From assembly GCF_003286085.1 (NCBI RefSeq), contig NW_020825298.1:6634001-6698000 (forward strand): a DNA stretch of 64,000 nt. The letters are read 5' to 3'. This document shows, piece by piece, positions 34,964 through 45,951 of the stretch (positions are counted from its first letter, which is position 1; the number at the start of each line of letters is the position of its first letter). The notes below the pieces were generated by a model, which was given only the letters and a program-made list of their open reading frames with translations, searched no databases and was not told where the DNA came from. Made by a program: the position numbers and the translations under genes. This stretch comes from Drosophila persimilis (Eukaryota; Arthropoda; Insecta; Diptera; Drosophilidae).

Positions 34964-34983
34964 TCGATAAGCCCATATCGATA
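34964..34983 (-). promoter_or_regulatory. DRE motifs in the fidgetin promoter
   Basis: The perfect palindrome TATCGATA lies at 34,976-34,983 and a second ATCGATAA at about 34,963-34,970, 120-140 bases upstream of the fidgetin start codon. DREF sites are typical of housekeeping and replication-linked promoters. The opposing transporter 2 starts more than 600 bases away, with a TATA-like rather than DRE promoter. Confidence 0.65.
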
Positions 34984-35519
34984 TAGTATCGCGTATATTG
35001 GCGGGTTTGACTGTTTAAAATTTGAAATGGAGTTTCTATGTTTTAATATATGATAGGCCTGAAGACTCTTATTAAAATGCATTTTAACTAACATATCGCA
35101 ACTAGTTTTAGTTGAAAGGAAAATTGCACTCATGCACTTGCATGTTCTTCAATCGTTTATAGTTGCCTCTCAATTGCCTCTGCAATTGCTTTTAATTGAC
35201 TCCGAAGAATTATTCGCATTTCAATTAACCAACTTATTGTTTGATGTCGCTGTGAGCTACCCTAGCACAGATGCCGACATCCGGACATTCATCAGCAGCA
35301 GCAACAGAGGTAGCCAACCAGGGCAGACAGTAGACAGTCCTCACATCTTATCATCTTGTGGACTCACGTTGGGCAAATATATATCTGCATAGATATTGCT
35401 CATTTTAGCTGCCAACTCAACTATACATAAGCAAGTGGGAAACACTACTCTGGTCTGGTCACGGTCCTCCGTTGGGTTCAATTGGATAACGCTGCGGGCG
35501 ACTCTTTTCGGGGAGCCTC

Positions 35520-35602
35520 TTATCTGCTTCCACGGTAAGATAACAGCCATTGGCCCCGCAGCCATAAATACCCGCACAGCATCCATTCACCGACTCTCAG
35601 TG
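35520..35602 (+). promoter_or_regulatory. Transporter 2 promoter: two GATA sites, TATA-like box, TCAGTG initiator
   Basis: TTATCT (35,520-35,525) and AGATAA (35,538-35,543) are followed by a CATAAAT TATA-like box at 35,563-35,569 and TCAGTG at 35,597-35,602. TATA-to-initiator spacing is about 36 bases, slightly long. The start codon is 80 bases further on. GATA sites so near the start suit gut or fat-body expression through GATA factors, which is inference. Confidence 0.5.
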
Positions 35603-35677
35603 TGTAGCTTCAGTGCAGCGCGTTGCAGGAATATTTAGTGCGGAAAAATCAACTCTGATCGGAACAGGAGCAACATC

Positions 35678-37494
35678 ATGTGCCTACCCACGAAAGTCAG
35701 TGGCCGGGCCATTCAGAGCGTTGCCACAGCCATTGGTGAGTGCCCCCGAACACTACCCTGATGCACAATATCACCCACTTACCCCCAGTTCTCCTCCCCC
35801 TCACTTAGGCAACCTGCTCTGCTTTAACTTTGGGATTATGTTTGGCATAACACCGGCCCACATGGCCCTCTACGAGTCGGAGACTCGAACGCCGCTGAAC
35901 AAGGTGACGGATCCAGCAGGCACCGCCTGGCTGACAGGATACCTCTTCCTCAGCGCTGCTATCGGAGCTCTGGTTTCAGGAGTGTTGGCCCTGCGCATCG
36001 GACCCAAGTCGGTGCTACTCTGGTCGGGCCTGCTGCAAATTGTGAGTCCAATTCATTGATGGGTTCATGAATTGCCTAATTACAGTAACGACTTTCACGC
36101 TGACTTTCACCAGTTCGGATGGTTTTGCATTCACTTTGGCTTCGACATTGTGCACATTTACGCATCGCGGATGTTCACGGGTGTTGCCGCTGGAGCCGCC
36201 TTCGTCGTCCTGCCCATATTCATTAACGAGATATCCGAGACGCGCGAGAAGGCGGCACGACTCACCTTCACCATCGAACTGTGGCGCACCATGGGCATCC
36301 TGCTGGGCTTTGTCCTGAGCTACTACGTGCCCTACGACCTGGTCAACATAGTCGGCTGTGCTGTGTCCTTTGTGTTCACCATGAGCTTCCCGTTTGTGCA
36401 GGAGAGCCCGCACTTCTATATGCGTAACGAGAACGTGGCCTGCCTGGAGAAGTCGCTCCGCTGGTACCGCGGCATCCGCGACATCGACGACCGGGAGAAG
36501 CCCGAATACCTCAGCGAACTGGCTGAGTTCAAGGCCGAGATGAAGAGCCTGGGCAAGAACATTGGCTCAACGCCCATGCCCCAGAGCTACATTGTTCGTC
36601 TGATCTTTGTCAGCCTGCTGCTTACCGTCTGCGCCAAGCTCAGCGGCGTCTTTGTGGAGCTCAACTATGCCGCCGACTTCCTGGGACGCACTGGCTACTC
36701 CACGGAGACGAACTACGTTATCCTGGCCTCAGCCCAGTGCGTGGGCGCACTCCTGGCCCGTCTCGTCGGCCCTCGTCTGCCGCGCAAGGTCTGCTTTGAC
36801 CCCTAAGACCTGTAGCGCAGCAATGCTCACGATTTGTTTTTGATTGGTTGATTTTTGCAGCTTCTGCTTTGCCTCTCCTCGCTAATGTCTGCTGCCGCGG
36901 TCATTGCGCTGGCCCTGTTCAAGCAGTTTGGTAAAGACTGGATGTTGGGTGCGTGTTGTGAGCGTTACCTGCCCATTTTCCTGTTGGCCATCCAGCTATT
37001 GTTTGTCAGCTTCGGCCTGTACCCACTGGCGGCGGTTGTCAGCAGTGAAGTGTTGCCCACAAAGGTAGGTCATGCCGTTAAGGCACACACTCCTGAAAGC
37101 CTAAACATCTCGTATCCTTCGCACAGCTTCATGATGTGCTCTACTCGCTGGCCTCTGCGTTCTCCTGGCTGCTGCTTTTCGGCATGATTGAGGTACGTTC
37201 AATTCTGGTAGCCGCAGCAACGTTGCCACATGCATGCGACTACAAATTGATTTTGGTCAATATTTCTTGCAGGCATTCAATGCGGTCAAGACCTCGATTG
37301 CTCCTGGCCTGGTCCTGTACCTGTGGGTCTTTGCCGGTGCCTCCATATTTGTGGGCTTAATATCGTTGCCCCTGCTGCCGGAAACACGCAACCGACGGGC
37401 ATCCGCCGTGCAACGTGAGCTCGGCTATGTGGACGATGGGGGAGTGGCCAAGGGCTCGGCTATAACCAATGGACACATTGCCACACACATTTGA
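35678..37494 (+). CDS. MFS sugar transporter 2, divergent loops
   Basis: Six exons: 35678-35735, 35809-36041, 36114-36788, 36861-37064, 37127-37192 and 37273-37494, phases 1, 0, 0, 0, 0; 485 residues. The first two introns and the 37,064 intron match the other transporters; the two in phases 2 and 1 are missing, and 36,788 and 37,192 are specific to this gene. Twelve membrane segments are visible, with QESPHFYM after TM6 and LPETRNRR at the end. The loop 2-3 signature has decayed from GRR/GRK to IGPKSVL, and loop 8-9 reads VGPRLPRKL, so the usual Asp/Gly-Arg motif is lost in both halves. The donor at 36,789 is GTCTGC, a weak site, but only it keeps the frame. A 26-residue hydrophilic tail follows. 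It is a sugar-porter fold; transport ability is less certain than for its neighbours. Confidence 0.85.
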
Positions 37495-38809
37495 GGCATG
37501 CACCTGCTAGCTCGCATACCAACGATAGTATTAATATAATAAATGTAGATTAGTTTCGATTTAACGAAGGACAGTAACATATGCATCGAATTCTCTTATT
37601 GCATACCGACATGAAATACCTTCTAAATTCTTACTCATCCGCTCAGAAATGATTCTGGTAAAGGGGGGGCGGGAACCTCGTCTTATCTGTACTCCACTCT
37701 GTGGTACTCTTGCCCTTCTCCGAAGATCATATTAATCTTATCACGCACGGGGTGGGTTCTGCCCAGAAATTACCCAAGATAAAAGTCGCTGGAATTGCTT
37801 TTTAATTAATGATTAGCCAAAAAAACGTCCAGAACGTTGTTAATATTACGAAATGTTGGGACACGCGTTTCATATCTTTCAAACTGCTTCAAATCTACAC
37901 TGAAAAAAGTTTCAAAGACAAATTGAAATTTAATCAGAAACAGTAGAGACAGAATATCTTTACGATTGGCCATCATATTTGGCTTTCCTTTTCTTTTGAG
38001 GCGCATGCTCTTAGCACGCCTTGTGGCCCCCATATCATCCTCATGATCACACAACCAGCTCCGGCACGAGTACTTTCGCTTGGTGAACAAACAGAGACAA
38101 GACCCTAAGCTGGCCAAAGAGTAATCCAAATTTACGCCTTTAATGGGGAATAATTCGGACGGACGTCTGTTTGCGGCGGGTATCTGTATCTGGGGACAGT
38201 GGCAAATATTTGCGCCTTATTAGTATGTAATTTACAATCGCAATGCCTAATCTTTCTCTCTCTCTCCTGCTCGCTCTCTTTGTTGCCCCTCTCTCTCTCT
38301 CATTACAGCTGCTGTGTCGAACGGCTATCAAATCAGGGAAATGGGCAATAATTCAAAAGCATTGGGCACTGCAATTATAATTGTAAATAATCCCTCGGGG
38401 GTTAGCAACAACAAATATGCATTCACACCCTGAGGCAGTAATATATTAGTTTTCGTTTAGTTGATTGTTCTGCCCGTTCTCTTACGAGTTCTCTATGAGC
38501 ATAATGAGGTGCGGTGATAACGCCGTACCATATACGAGCAGTAGTTCCCGTAATCTACAGAGTTTGCGCTCCCTGTCGCGCATTCTCTTTACAACTTGGC
38601 TCTCTGGCGGTTTCGTGTTCATTTACGATCTAATGCAATGTATAAATATTATCTTCCAGCCACTGGTTTCGCTTAGTTAAGCGTGAAAACTTAGTGGCAA
38701 ACAACGCCCATCGAGCATTCGAGGATTCGCTGTCGTCGGGCAATGCATTTTAGATGAATATACATACTGTATACACTAGTTTAATCAGTGGAAAAATCAC
38801 ATTAACATC
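37495..38809. other. Intergenic with GATA-type motifs
   Basis: Between transporters 2 and 3. TTATCT at 37,682, CTTATCA at 37,737 and AGATAA at 37,777 form a small cluster, and a CT-repeat (TCTCTCTC) occurs twice near 38,255-38,300. TCAGTG at about 38,785 could be the initiator of transporter 3. No coding exon recognised. Confidence 0.45.
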
Positions 38810-40619
38810 ATGAGTTCTTCGGGTAGTACTAAATATCAGTACCTGGCTGCCATAAGTGGTTAGTAAACCTCAAGTGAGAGTGCTGCAAAGATGTGTATTA
38901 TAGTGGATATTCTACTAAAACAAGTTTAAAATCGGAATACTTAAGATATCCATTCAATATAGCATACGTTTGGGGGAAAATCAGGGTATTAAATATCTAT
39001 CTTACCCTTCTCCGCAGTAAATATTGTGTCCATATCGTATGGAGCATTTTGTGGCTGGCCCTCGGCCAGTTTTCTGGAACTGGGCGGCGAGGATAGTCCC
39101 CTGGAAACGGGACCATTAAGCACTCAGGATCAGGGCTGGGTGGCATCCACCATTTGCATAGGCGGTCTTTTCGGGGGCATTCTGTTTGCCTGGCTGGCGG
39201 AGAAGATCGGCCGGCGGTGGTCCCTCCTATGGATGGCGCTGCCAAATCTGGTATGAACCATGAACCTGCATCGCATCGATTAGCTGAAAATAAAGTTCCA
39301 TATTGTATGTAGATTGGCTGGATTATAATACCATTTGCCAGCACTCCAACGCACTTGATTATTGCTCGATTCATTGGCGGCGTAGCGGGAGGCGGCTGCT
39401 TTTCGGTGATACCCATTTATATAGCAGAGCTCGCATCGGACAGGTGAGATTTCTTCGTTGATAATGAGTGCCATTGATTGATTCCTTTTGTTGCTTAGTG
39501 TTCGAGGTGTTTTGGGCACATTCCTGGTGCTGACATGCAATGGTGGAGTTGTCCTGGCGTTCGTTTTGGGCTACTACTTCGACTATGCCACAGTGTCGTG
39601 GATTGTCTCTACCTTATCCTTTTTGTTTGTGGGCTGCTTCTGGTTTATGCCGGACACACCGGAGTACCTGGCCAAGCACAATCGAGTGGAGGAGGCTAAG
39701 CTATCTCTGCGCTACTATCGAAATATTCAGTTCAGCCCCGCCAAGGAACTCAGTGAAGATCTCAAACTGGAGCTGGAAAAACTGAAGCCCACAGAAAAGA
39801 CAGATCTCGATGGGAATGACAATGATGGCGACGAACATGCCGTAACCTGTGCTGACTTTGGTGAGTAATTCAGAGAAAAATACGCTGCCATTGAGGTGCT
39901 AAAGAACTCCCTTCTTGTTTCCAGCTGATGTCAAGACGAGAAAGGCCTTCTTCATTGGTCTGGGCCTCGTGATGTTCAATCAGTTGTGCGGCTGCTTTGC
40001 GATGGTCAACTACACGGCTGTGATTTTCGAGCAGGCCGGCGCCAGTCTGGCACCCACTGTGTCGGCCATTATTGTCGGCTCGATTCAGTTGCTCGGCTGC
40101 TACGCGTCCACGGTTCTGGTGGAGCGAGCGGGTCGCAAGATCCTGCTGCTCGTGTCCGCCGTGGGCATTGGTCTGGGTCAGAGCGCCATGGGCAGTTATA
40201 GCTATCTCAAGGTCCTGGGCTACGACGTCAGCTCTTTCGGTTGGGTGCCCGTGGCTGGCTTCTCGTTTATGCTGCTCCTGGCCGCCAGCGGTCTGCTGAC
40301 GTTACCCTTTCTGGTCATAGCGGAGATCCTGCCGCCCAAAGTACGCAGCACAGCGAATATGATACTCATGTCAGTGCTTTGGGTGATTGCCACAGCCGCA
40401 ATCAAGGTGGGTCCGAGTCAACCCTCCTGGTTGCATTATAACTCTGCTATAATACTTTATCTTTTCCCGCAGTTGATGCCCCTGTTCACAGAATCACTGG
40501 GTATGCATGGGACCGTCTTTATGTTCGCCAGCATGTCCTTCAGCGCAGCTCTGTTCATAGCCATATTTGTTCCCGAAACCAAGGGCAAGACGACGGAAGC
40601 CATCTTGGCCAACCTCTAG
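38810..40619 (+). CDS. MFS sugar transporter 3
   Basis: Six exons: 38810-38858, 39018-39250, 39313-39443, 39499-39860, 39925-40406 and 40473-40619, phases 1, 0, 2, 1, 0; 467 residues. Signatures of a working sugar porter are intact: AEKIGRRWSL in loop 2-3, MPDTPEYL after TM6, NQLCGCFAMVNY in TM7, VERAGRKILL in loop 8-9 and VPETKGKT at the C-terminus. Its last intron is shifted downstream compared with transporters 4-7 (after ATAAIK instead of after FPSK), so that intron was lost and another gained. The last intron is 66 bases, divisible by three and free of stops, so retention would insert 22 residues in frame. The short N-terminus MSSSGSTKYQYLAAIS fits the family. Confidence 0.92.
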
Positions 40620-41839
40620 TATTACAACTAATTTTAAATGATTTGTTAATGTTTTTATTAAAATCTCAAAACGCCTTAATTCGCCATTTATTGCATATTG
40701 ATGGGAAAGCACAGCTGCCATCATTGTCTTCAAGTGTTGAAGCCTCAATCTTTCACAGCTTTCGCCCACACATCTGTGGAATATATTTTTGATTAGATAA
40801 GAACACGTGCGATAAGGACCAACCACATGGCGAATAATTGTCTCTGGGCAATTAAGAAATCTGTTCGGATGATAAAGATGCTCTTTATAGCCAGTTATAC
40901 GGGTACTTGACTGTACGAGTCGTTTTTCTTATCGCCCATCAGCAAACGAGACGATTCCTCATTCATGAGTTTCATTATTTTACCTCAACATCTGCAGCGC
41001 AGATTTTTACAAAACTTCATCAATTGAAGAGAACTGTAAGACCTTTCACAGGACTTTTAATTCGTGTTGATGGGGTAGATATACCTGAAGATATAGCAAC
41101 CCAATGTGTAAGTTTTTGACCATTTTTATTGTTTCTTCCACTTTGATATTTTGTTTTCCTATTTGTCGTAAAAAAAGTTTTTCAAAAAACAACCAAGTAA
41201 ATATTTGAACTAAAAAATGGTCGAAATGTTATCTGTGGATACTTCGCTTAAATGCCTAAAATAGACATATTGCAATGCTTTTGATGTAAATTTTTCGACA
41301 AAATACCAGAAAGCCGACTACATTTTTTTCCGGATTTTTGTAACAAATTGTGTGCACAATTTTATTATCGGAAAAACTGTTAAAATTTAATAATAAACCA
41401 TTTTGTGAGGTCCTAAGGCCATTTACTGAACTTTCAGAGGAAAAAATACTAATTTCTGTGGGTGAATGGGACCTTTATTTGTAGGTATATGCAAATAAAA
41501 GCTACCATATATATAAAAGACTTGCACTCAGCTTTAATCCTGTAAAGCACAAGTTTATCTCACATTTTTAGAAAAGCTCAAAAAGGTAAATGCTTACACT
41601 TACAACAGAAATTCAATATTAAATGTAGCCTACTAATAGGAGACACAGTTAAGGGAAATACTATTCACAGGTAATACAATTGTGTAGGGAAGTTCTTAGA
41701 CCGAGGTACAGCATCTTAGTCTGCCCAGGGCCCGGGACCTAAGGGAGGACTTGTTCCTCACCCTATTCCCTGGCTACTGCACCAATCTATCTCCCCAGAG
41801 CTCCGCAGAGACCCTTGTTGGTTCCAGGTATCCTACTGC
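40620..41839. other. Intergenic, nothing recognised
   Basis: AT-rich DNA after transporter 3. It includes GATA-type motifs near 40,795 and 40,928 and a TATATATAAAAG stretch at about 41,507. No exon was supported. Confidence 0.4.
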
Positions 41840-42012
41840 GGTTGGTGCTCGCTGAATTGGCATCGTAGCCAATGAATGAGGTCTCTTATAGGTCTCTTAT
41901 AGTCTTTGAGATCTAGGCACTTTTCAAGACGGACGGACAGACTGTACTTTTTATATGGGTACGGAACCGTTTCTTCCTGGATGTTACAGTTACACACATC
42001 CACTTCCACCAC
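41840..42012 (-). mobile_element. Degenerate dispersed repeat copy (ISY/Helitron-like)
   Basis: The order CTTATAGTCTTTGAG, then GACGGACGGACAGAC, then TATATGGGTACGGAACCG, then TACACACATCCACTTCCACC and CTAATATAC follows the 3' half of the short non-autonomous repeat I remember from obscura-group genomes. A local GGTCTCTTATA duplication sits at 41,880-41,900. Strand and ends are approximate. Confidence 0.5.
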
Positions 42013-42400
42013 AAAACTAATATACACGAGAAAGGCTCCAATTTCCTGAGGGAGTGACGCGTTGTTGTTCTTGCCGAGGGATGGGGGTTTATTTTCTTGT
42101 AGGTTTTTTTTCTTTGAAGTGTGGTTCTTTTCCTTACTATACATGACTTATACTTTAACAGACTAGAAGGTTGGTGATACCGACCATATGGCAAAAGCAG
42201 AAAAATCAAATCATTTCTTTGGTACTTCAGGAGGAAGGGGCCTTGTTTTTGTTGTGGAACATTGTTGCTTTTGCCGGAAGAGAGATAGCCAAGGGTTTTC
42301 CCATAACTGGTGTTTGTATTATTGTAGGAAATGATTTGTATTTTCAAACGAGATTTTTTTCCGATAGTCGTATTCGACTTGCCTGTGTCGGGTCTTGGTT

Positions 42401-42739
42401 ATGATTTGCACTGGTTTCATCCTTCTATTGATGTGGGCTCAATTCTCAAGTGCCCTCTCAGCATCGCAAAACCCTAGATCCAAGACAATCATTGGTCGCG
42501 TTCACCAGCACAACTTGATCAGCCTCAGTAATGGATTTCATACAATAGTGCCGATGATTAGAGATTTCCATGAATACGTTCAAGCTATAAATGCTTTCGA
42601 GCGAAACGTATATGTATTAATACTATATAGTATTCTGATTAGAAGGAGAGGAATCGTTGCGGAGGTCAAAGTACACTCCGAGAGAGAAGGAATACTGAGG
42701 ATAAAGTACGCTCCAAAAGAAATGGGATTCGAAGGATAG
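42401..42739 (+). CDS. Candidate small secreted protein, 112 residues
   Basis: An uninterrupted frame from ATG 42,401 to TAG. The first 22 residues, MICTGFILLLMWAQFSSALS, have the charge-poor hydrophobic core and small-residue end of a signal peptide. The rest is polar with no cysteine pairs and no recognised domain; the C-terminal third is Arg/Lys/Glu-rich. Codon use is not strongly biased. No TATA box or splice evidence decides the case, and a hydrophobic start can arise by chance in AT-rich DNA. It lies between transporter 3 and transporter 4, next to a repeat copy. I report it as a possible lineage-specific gene and rate it low. Confidence 0.3.
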   Translation: MICTGFILLLMWAQFSSALSASQNPRSKTIIGRVHQHNLISLSNGFHTIVPMIRDFHEYVQAINAFERNVYVLILYSILIRRRGIVAEVKVHSEREGILRIKYAPKEMGFEG

Positions 42740-43141
42740 AAGAGGAAGGTGATCGCCAGAGCTGTTGGCGAATCCCTCTACCACAGTAGTCAATACATAC
42801 CCCTTGACTGTCCGGGGACGAACTAGTTCCGATGGCTCTGCCGGAGCTGCTTTTATACACAAAAATCAGCTGTTGTGCCACGTTGTAACACGTTTTTCTC
42901 GATCAGCTGTCAACCAGCTCTAAGATACACGTTAAAGCTTAGTAAGGGTTAGTAAGAACTGCAATTTTGTTTTTATCTTGTGAAATGTCTCCCACTCGCA
43001 AGCTTAAGATTTATTATTCGCTTGGCAACATACTTGGCATACAGCTGTCATACATGAGATTTTGCTGTTTACCGGATCCCATAAAAACGCGGACTGGCAT
43101 TTAAGATGAGACACTACCAGAAAACATTCAGACTGAACGAA

Positions 43142-44802
43142 ATGACAAGAGTATTTCAGAATTCTCTACTGCAGGCCAAAACGCGTTATCAACTGTTGGC
43201 CACAGTGATCGGTGAGTGGAGGAATCAAATCCTTCGAAAGATTCGTTAATGGACTTTGTGTAAAGTGAACATCATTACCTTTGGACATGGCGTTGGTGTT
43301 GGTTGGCTGTCGCCGACTTTATCGAGGATCCAAGCCCCCGATTCGCCCCTGGACTTTGCAGTCAACATCGACGAGATATCCTGGCTGGGTTCAATGATCG
43401 GACTTGGAAACTTAGCTGGAAATCTGGCCATTGCCTTTCTTTTGGAACGGACGGGGAGAAAGTTTTGCATTTATCTTCTGGCCGGACCATATGCAGTGCG
43501 TATCATCATGGTTGTATTTTTGTTCCCTAAGGAAGACTTTTGATTTTGCAGTGTCTGTGGATTCTCGTATACTGCGCCTCCAACGTGGGCTATCTCTATA
43601 CAGCGCGATTCCTGTGCGGGTTCACTGGAGGCGCATTGTATATAGTAGTTCCCATTTTCATCAGTGAAGTCGCCGATCCCAGGTTAGTTGATAAACTAAG
43701 TCATGCAAATAAATCCTTCTTTTTTATATATTTGACTACTCCAAAGCATTCGAGGAGCCCTTAGTTCCGTGATGATGATGTATTTCAACTTTGGAGTATT
43801 GGCTGGCTATACAATGAGCACGTATCTGCCATATCATGTCGTACCCATCGTGGGTATTATGCTGCCGATTGCCTATTTTTTCGCAAGTCTTATGCTCCCT
43901 GAAACGGCGCCATATCTCCTGAAGCGGAGCCAATTGAATGCAGCTGAGAAATCCTTCAGATACTATACAAATCAACAGGGAGGAGTAACGTCCAAGGCAC
44001 AATTTGAAGATCTTCGATCAGCGGTCCTTCTTCAGCAGTCGCAGTCCACATCTCATCTGAGTTATAAAGACTTGAGTAAGTGATCATTTTATTAGAGTAA
44101 AACGTATTTCACTAATGTGTTTCTTCTAGTTACCAAGCCTGCCCTCAAGGCGTTTGGTGCCGCTGCTGTCCTGTGCGCGGGACTTGAGCTCAGCAACGTT
44201 TATAGCTTCATCAACTACATGTCTGATATTTTCACCTCATCTGGATCGGTGCTGGACGTCAACACCTGTACGATCATCATCGGAGTAGTGCAAATTATTG
44301 GAGTCTATACCTCGACCATATTCGTGGACATCGTTGGACGACGGCTCCTCATGCTGATCTCTACCCTAGGCGTGGGCATAGGATGCATCGCCTTTGGGTG
44401 CTTTACCCACTTTGCGGAGCACTACGATCTCAGCCAGTTCAATTGGCTTCCACTGGCACTGATGATTCTCATAATTTACTTTGCCAACATTGGGATAAAT
44501 TCGCTATTTTGCCTTGTGATGGTGGAACTTTTTCCATCGAAGGTAAGAAGCTCTCTCCCTTCTGAGGAGTCTCATCGGAAAACTGACGATCCTCTTTTCA
44601 GATACGCTCTTTGGCTACCTCGATGTCATTGATATGGATGAGTCTCTTGATCTTTTGCACTTTGAAATTGTTCCCTTATTTGATGCACAATTGGGGCATA
44701 TCGATTACCATGTGGTTCTCAGCCACTTGGAGCCTGCTGACTTTTATTTATTTCTTGCTGTTCTTGCCGGAAACTAAGGGAAAATCCATGATTGAAGATT
44801 AA
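43142..44802 (+). CDS. MFS sugar transporter 4
   Basis: Six exons: 43142-43211, 43266-43495, 43552-43682, 43747-44075, 44130-44542 and 44602-44802, phases 1, 0, 2, 1, 0; 457 residues. An in-frame ATG at 43,106 would add 12 residues, but a TATA-like CATAAAAA at about 43,078 puts the transcription start near or after it, and the paralogue starts at the position matching 43,142. Sugar-porter marks: GVGWLSP, LERTGRKF, LPETAPYL, VDIVGRRLL and LPETKGKSMIED. TM7 has GLELSNVYSFINY where the paralogue has GYQFSGVFSFINY: the conserved Gln that contacts sugar in this family is Glu here. Closest relative is transporter 5, 1.1 kb downstream in tandem. Confidence 0.93.
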
Positions 44803-45951
44803 AATTTGAGCCGGAATAACTTGGTGCTTTATTTTTGACTAACTATTCAGAGAGTAGAGGTGTACATTAGGTATGTTCATGCAGATCTCCCAGAAGAGCA
44901 TTCACCTATATTTTTTATAACATAGCTTCTATCAGAAGCTAATGTACATATATCCACAATAAATGGAGTATCACATATCTCGTTGCCGACGCACTCGTCT
45001 AAAGCGTTCTCTCTTACTTGCTTAACTCTTATATCATTAATTAACTTATTTTTTACTGGGATAGTAATAAAGAATCACAGTTTTAGCTTCCTATTTGAGC
45101 AATGTCTTCCAAACCTTATTCGCTCGCGCCATTGTTTACGATCTGTTGACATAATATTATAAACATTATCATCTAGACGGTTCTAAAGCTGAGATAAGTG
45201 TTCTCTAAAGGAACAGTGTCCAACACACTTTGGGGAATAAAATAAATGTATTTAGTAATGTAAATATTAGCTATAATATAACTAATAGCGAAATAGAGTA
45301 ACGAGTTAAGAGTAAAAAGTAACGAGACCTGACACCTGAATGAAAGAGAAAATTAACAGTATTATGATTGCCTTTAATACAGATAACATTAGTACCTAGA
45401 ATTATTCCAAACTAAAGATTATTTCTCAGAAAAACTTTAGTTTTATTTGTAAATAGAGGCTTGTACGTTTGCCTGGTGGACAGGTGACCTTTCAATACTC
45501 TGTTTCAAGATATTGAAAGGATAGCCTACTTTGGGGAGACCAAAAACATTTCCTAGTGGAAGTATTCTCTTACTTTTACCTCCATAGACAAGCCTCTTTT
45601 TTTGAGATACGACAAGAGTTTTCGTTTCGTAAAATCGCAATTCATTGTTTGACTTGTGAATTGCCACACGGCCGGCATTTAATCTATTTGTTTGGTGACA
45701 GAACTCCGAGTATTTGTTCTCAAATACGATGCTCTCACCTGATACCAGACGAACCGAAAACAAAATCCAAATTCACAGATTTAGGCACCACCAGATGTAA
45801 GCGTACGTCTTCTATAAACTCGAATACAACGGACTATAAAGTTTACTGTCGAAATATTCCGTGAGCTTTTGCTTTTTGTGGAATATCATAAGTACGCCGT
45901 TCGGCATTTGCGTACAGATACTCTCGACTGGAAGACATTTCGCAGGCAAAA
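44803..45951. other. Intergenic between tandem transporters
   Basis: AT-rich DNA holding the 3' flank of transporter 4 and promoter of transporter 5. TATAAAG at about 45,835 lies 115 bases before the transporter 5 start codon and may be its TATA box. A minus-strand open frame at 45,443-45,763 has no ATG start and is not called. Confidence 0.45.

Noticed and set aside
43106-43141. Upstream in-frame ATG for transporter 4
   Set aside because: It falls about where transcription should begin relative to the TATA-like box, and the duplicate gene starts at the position matching 43,142.
45443-45763. Minus-strand frame of 106 codons between transporters 4 and 5
   Set aside because: No ATG start, no recognisable domain and no splice partner; left as chance.
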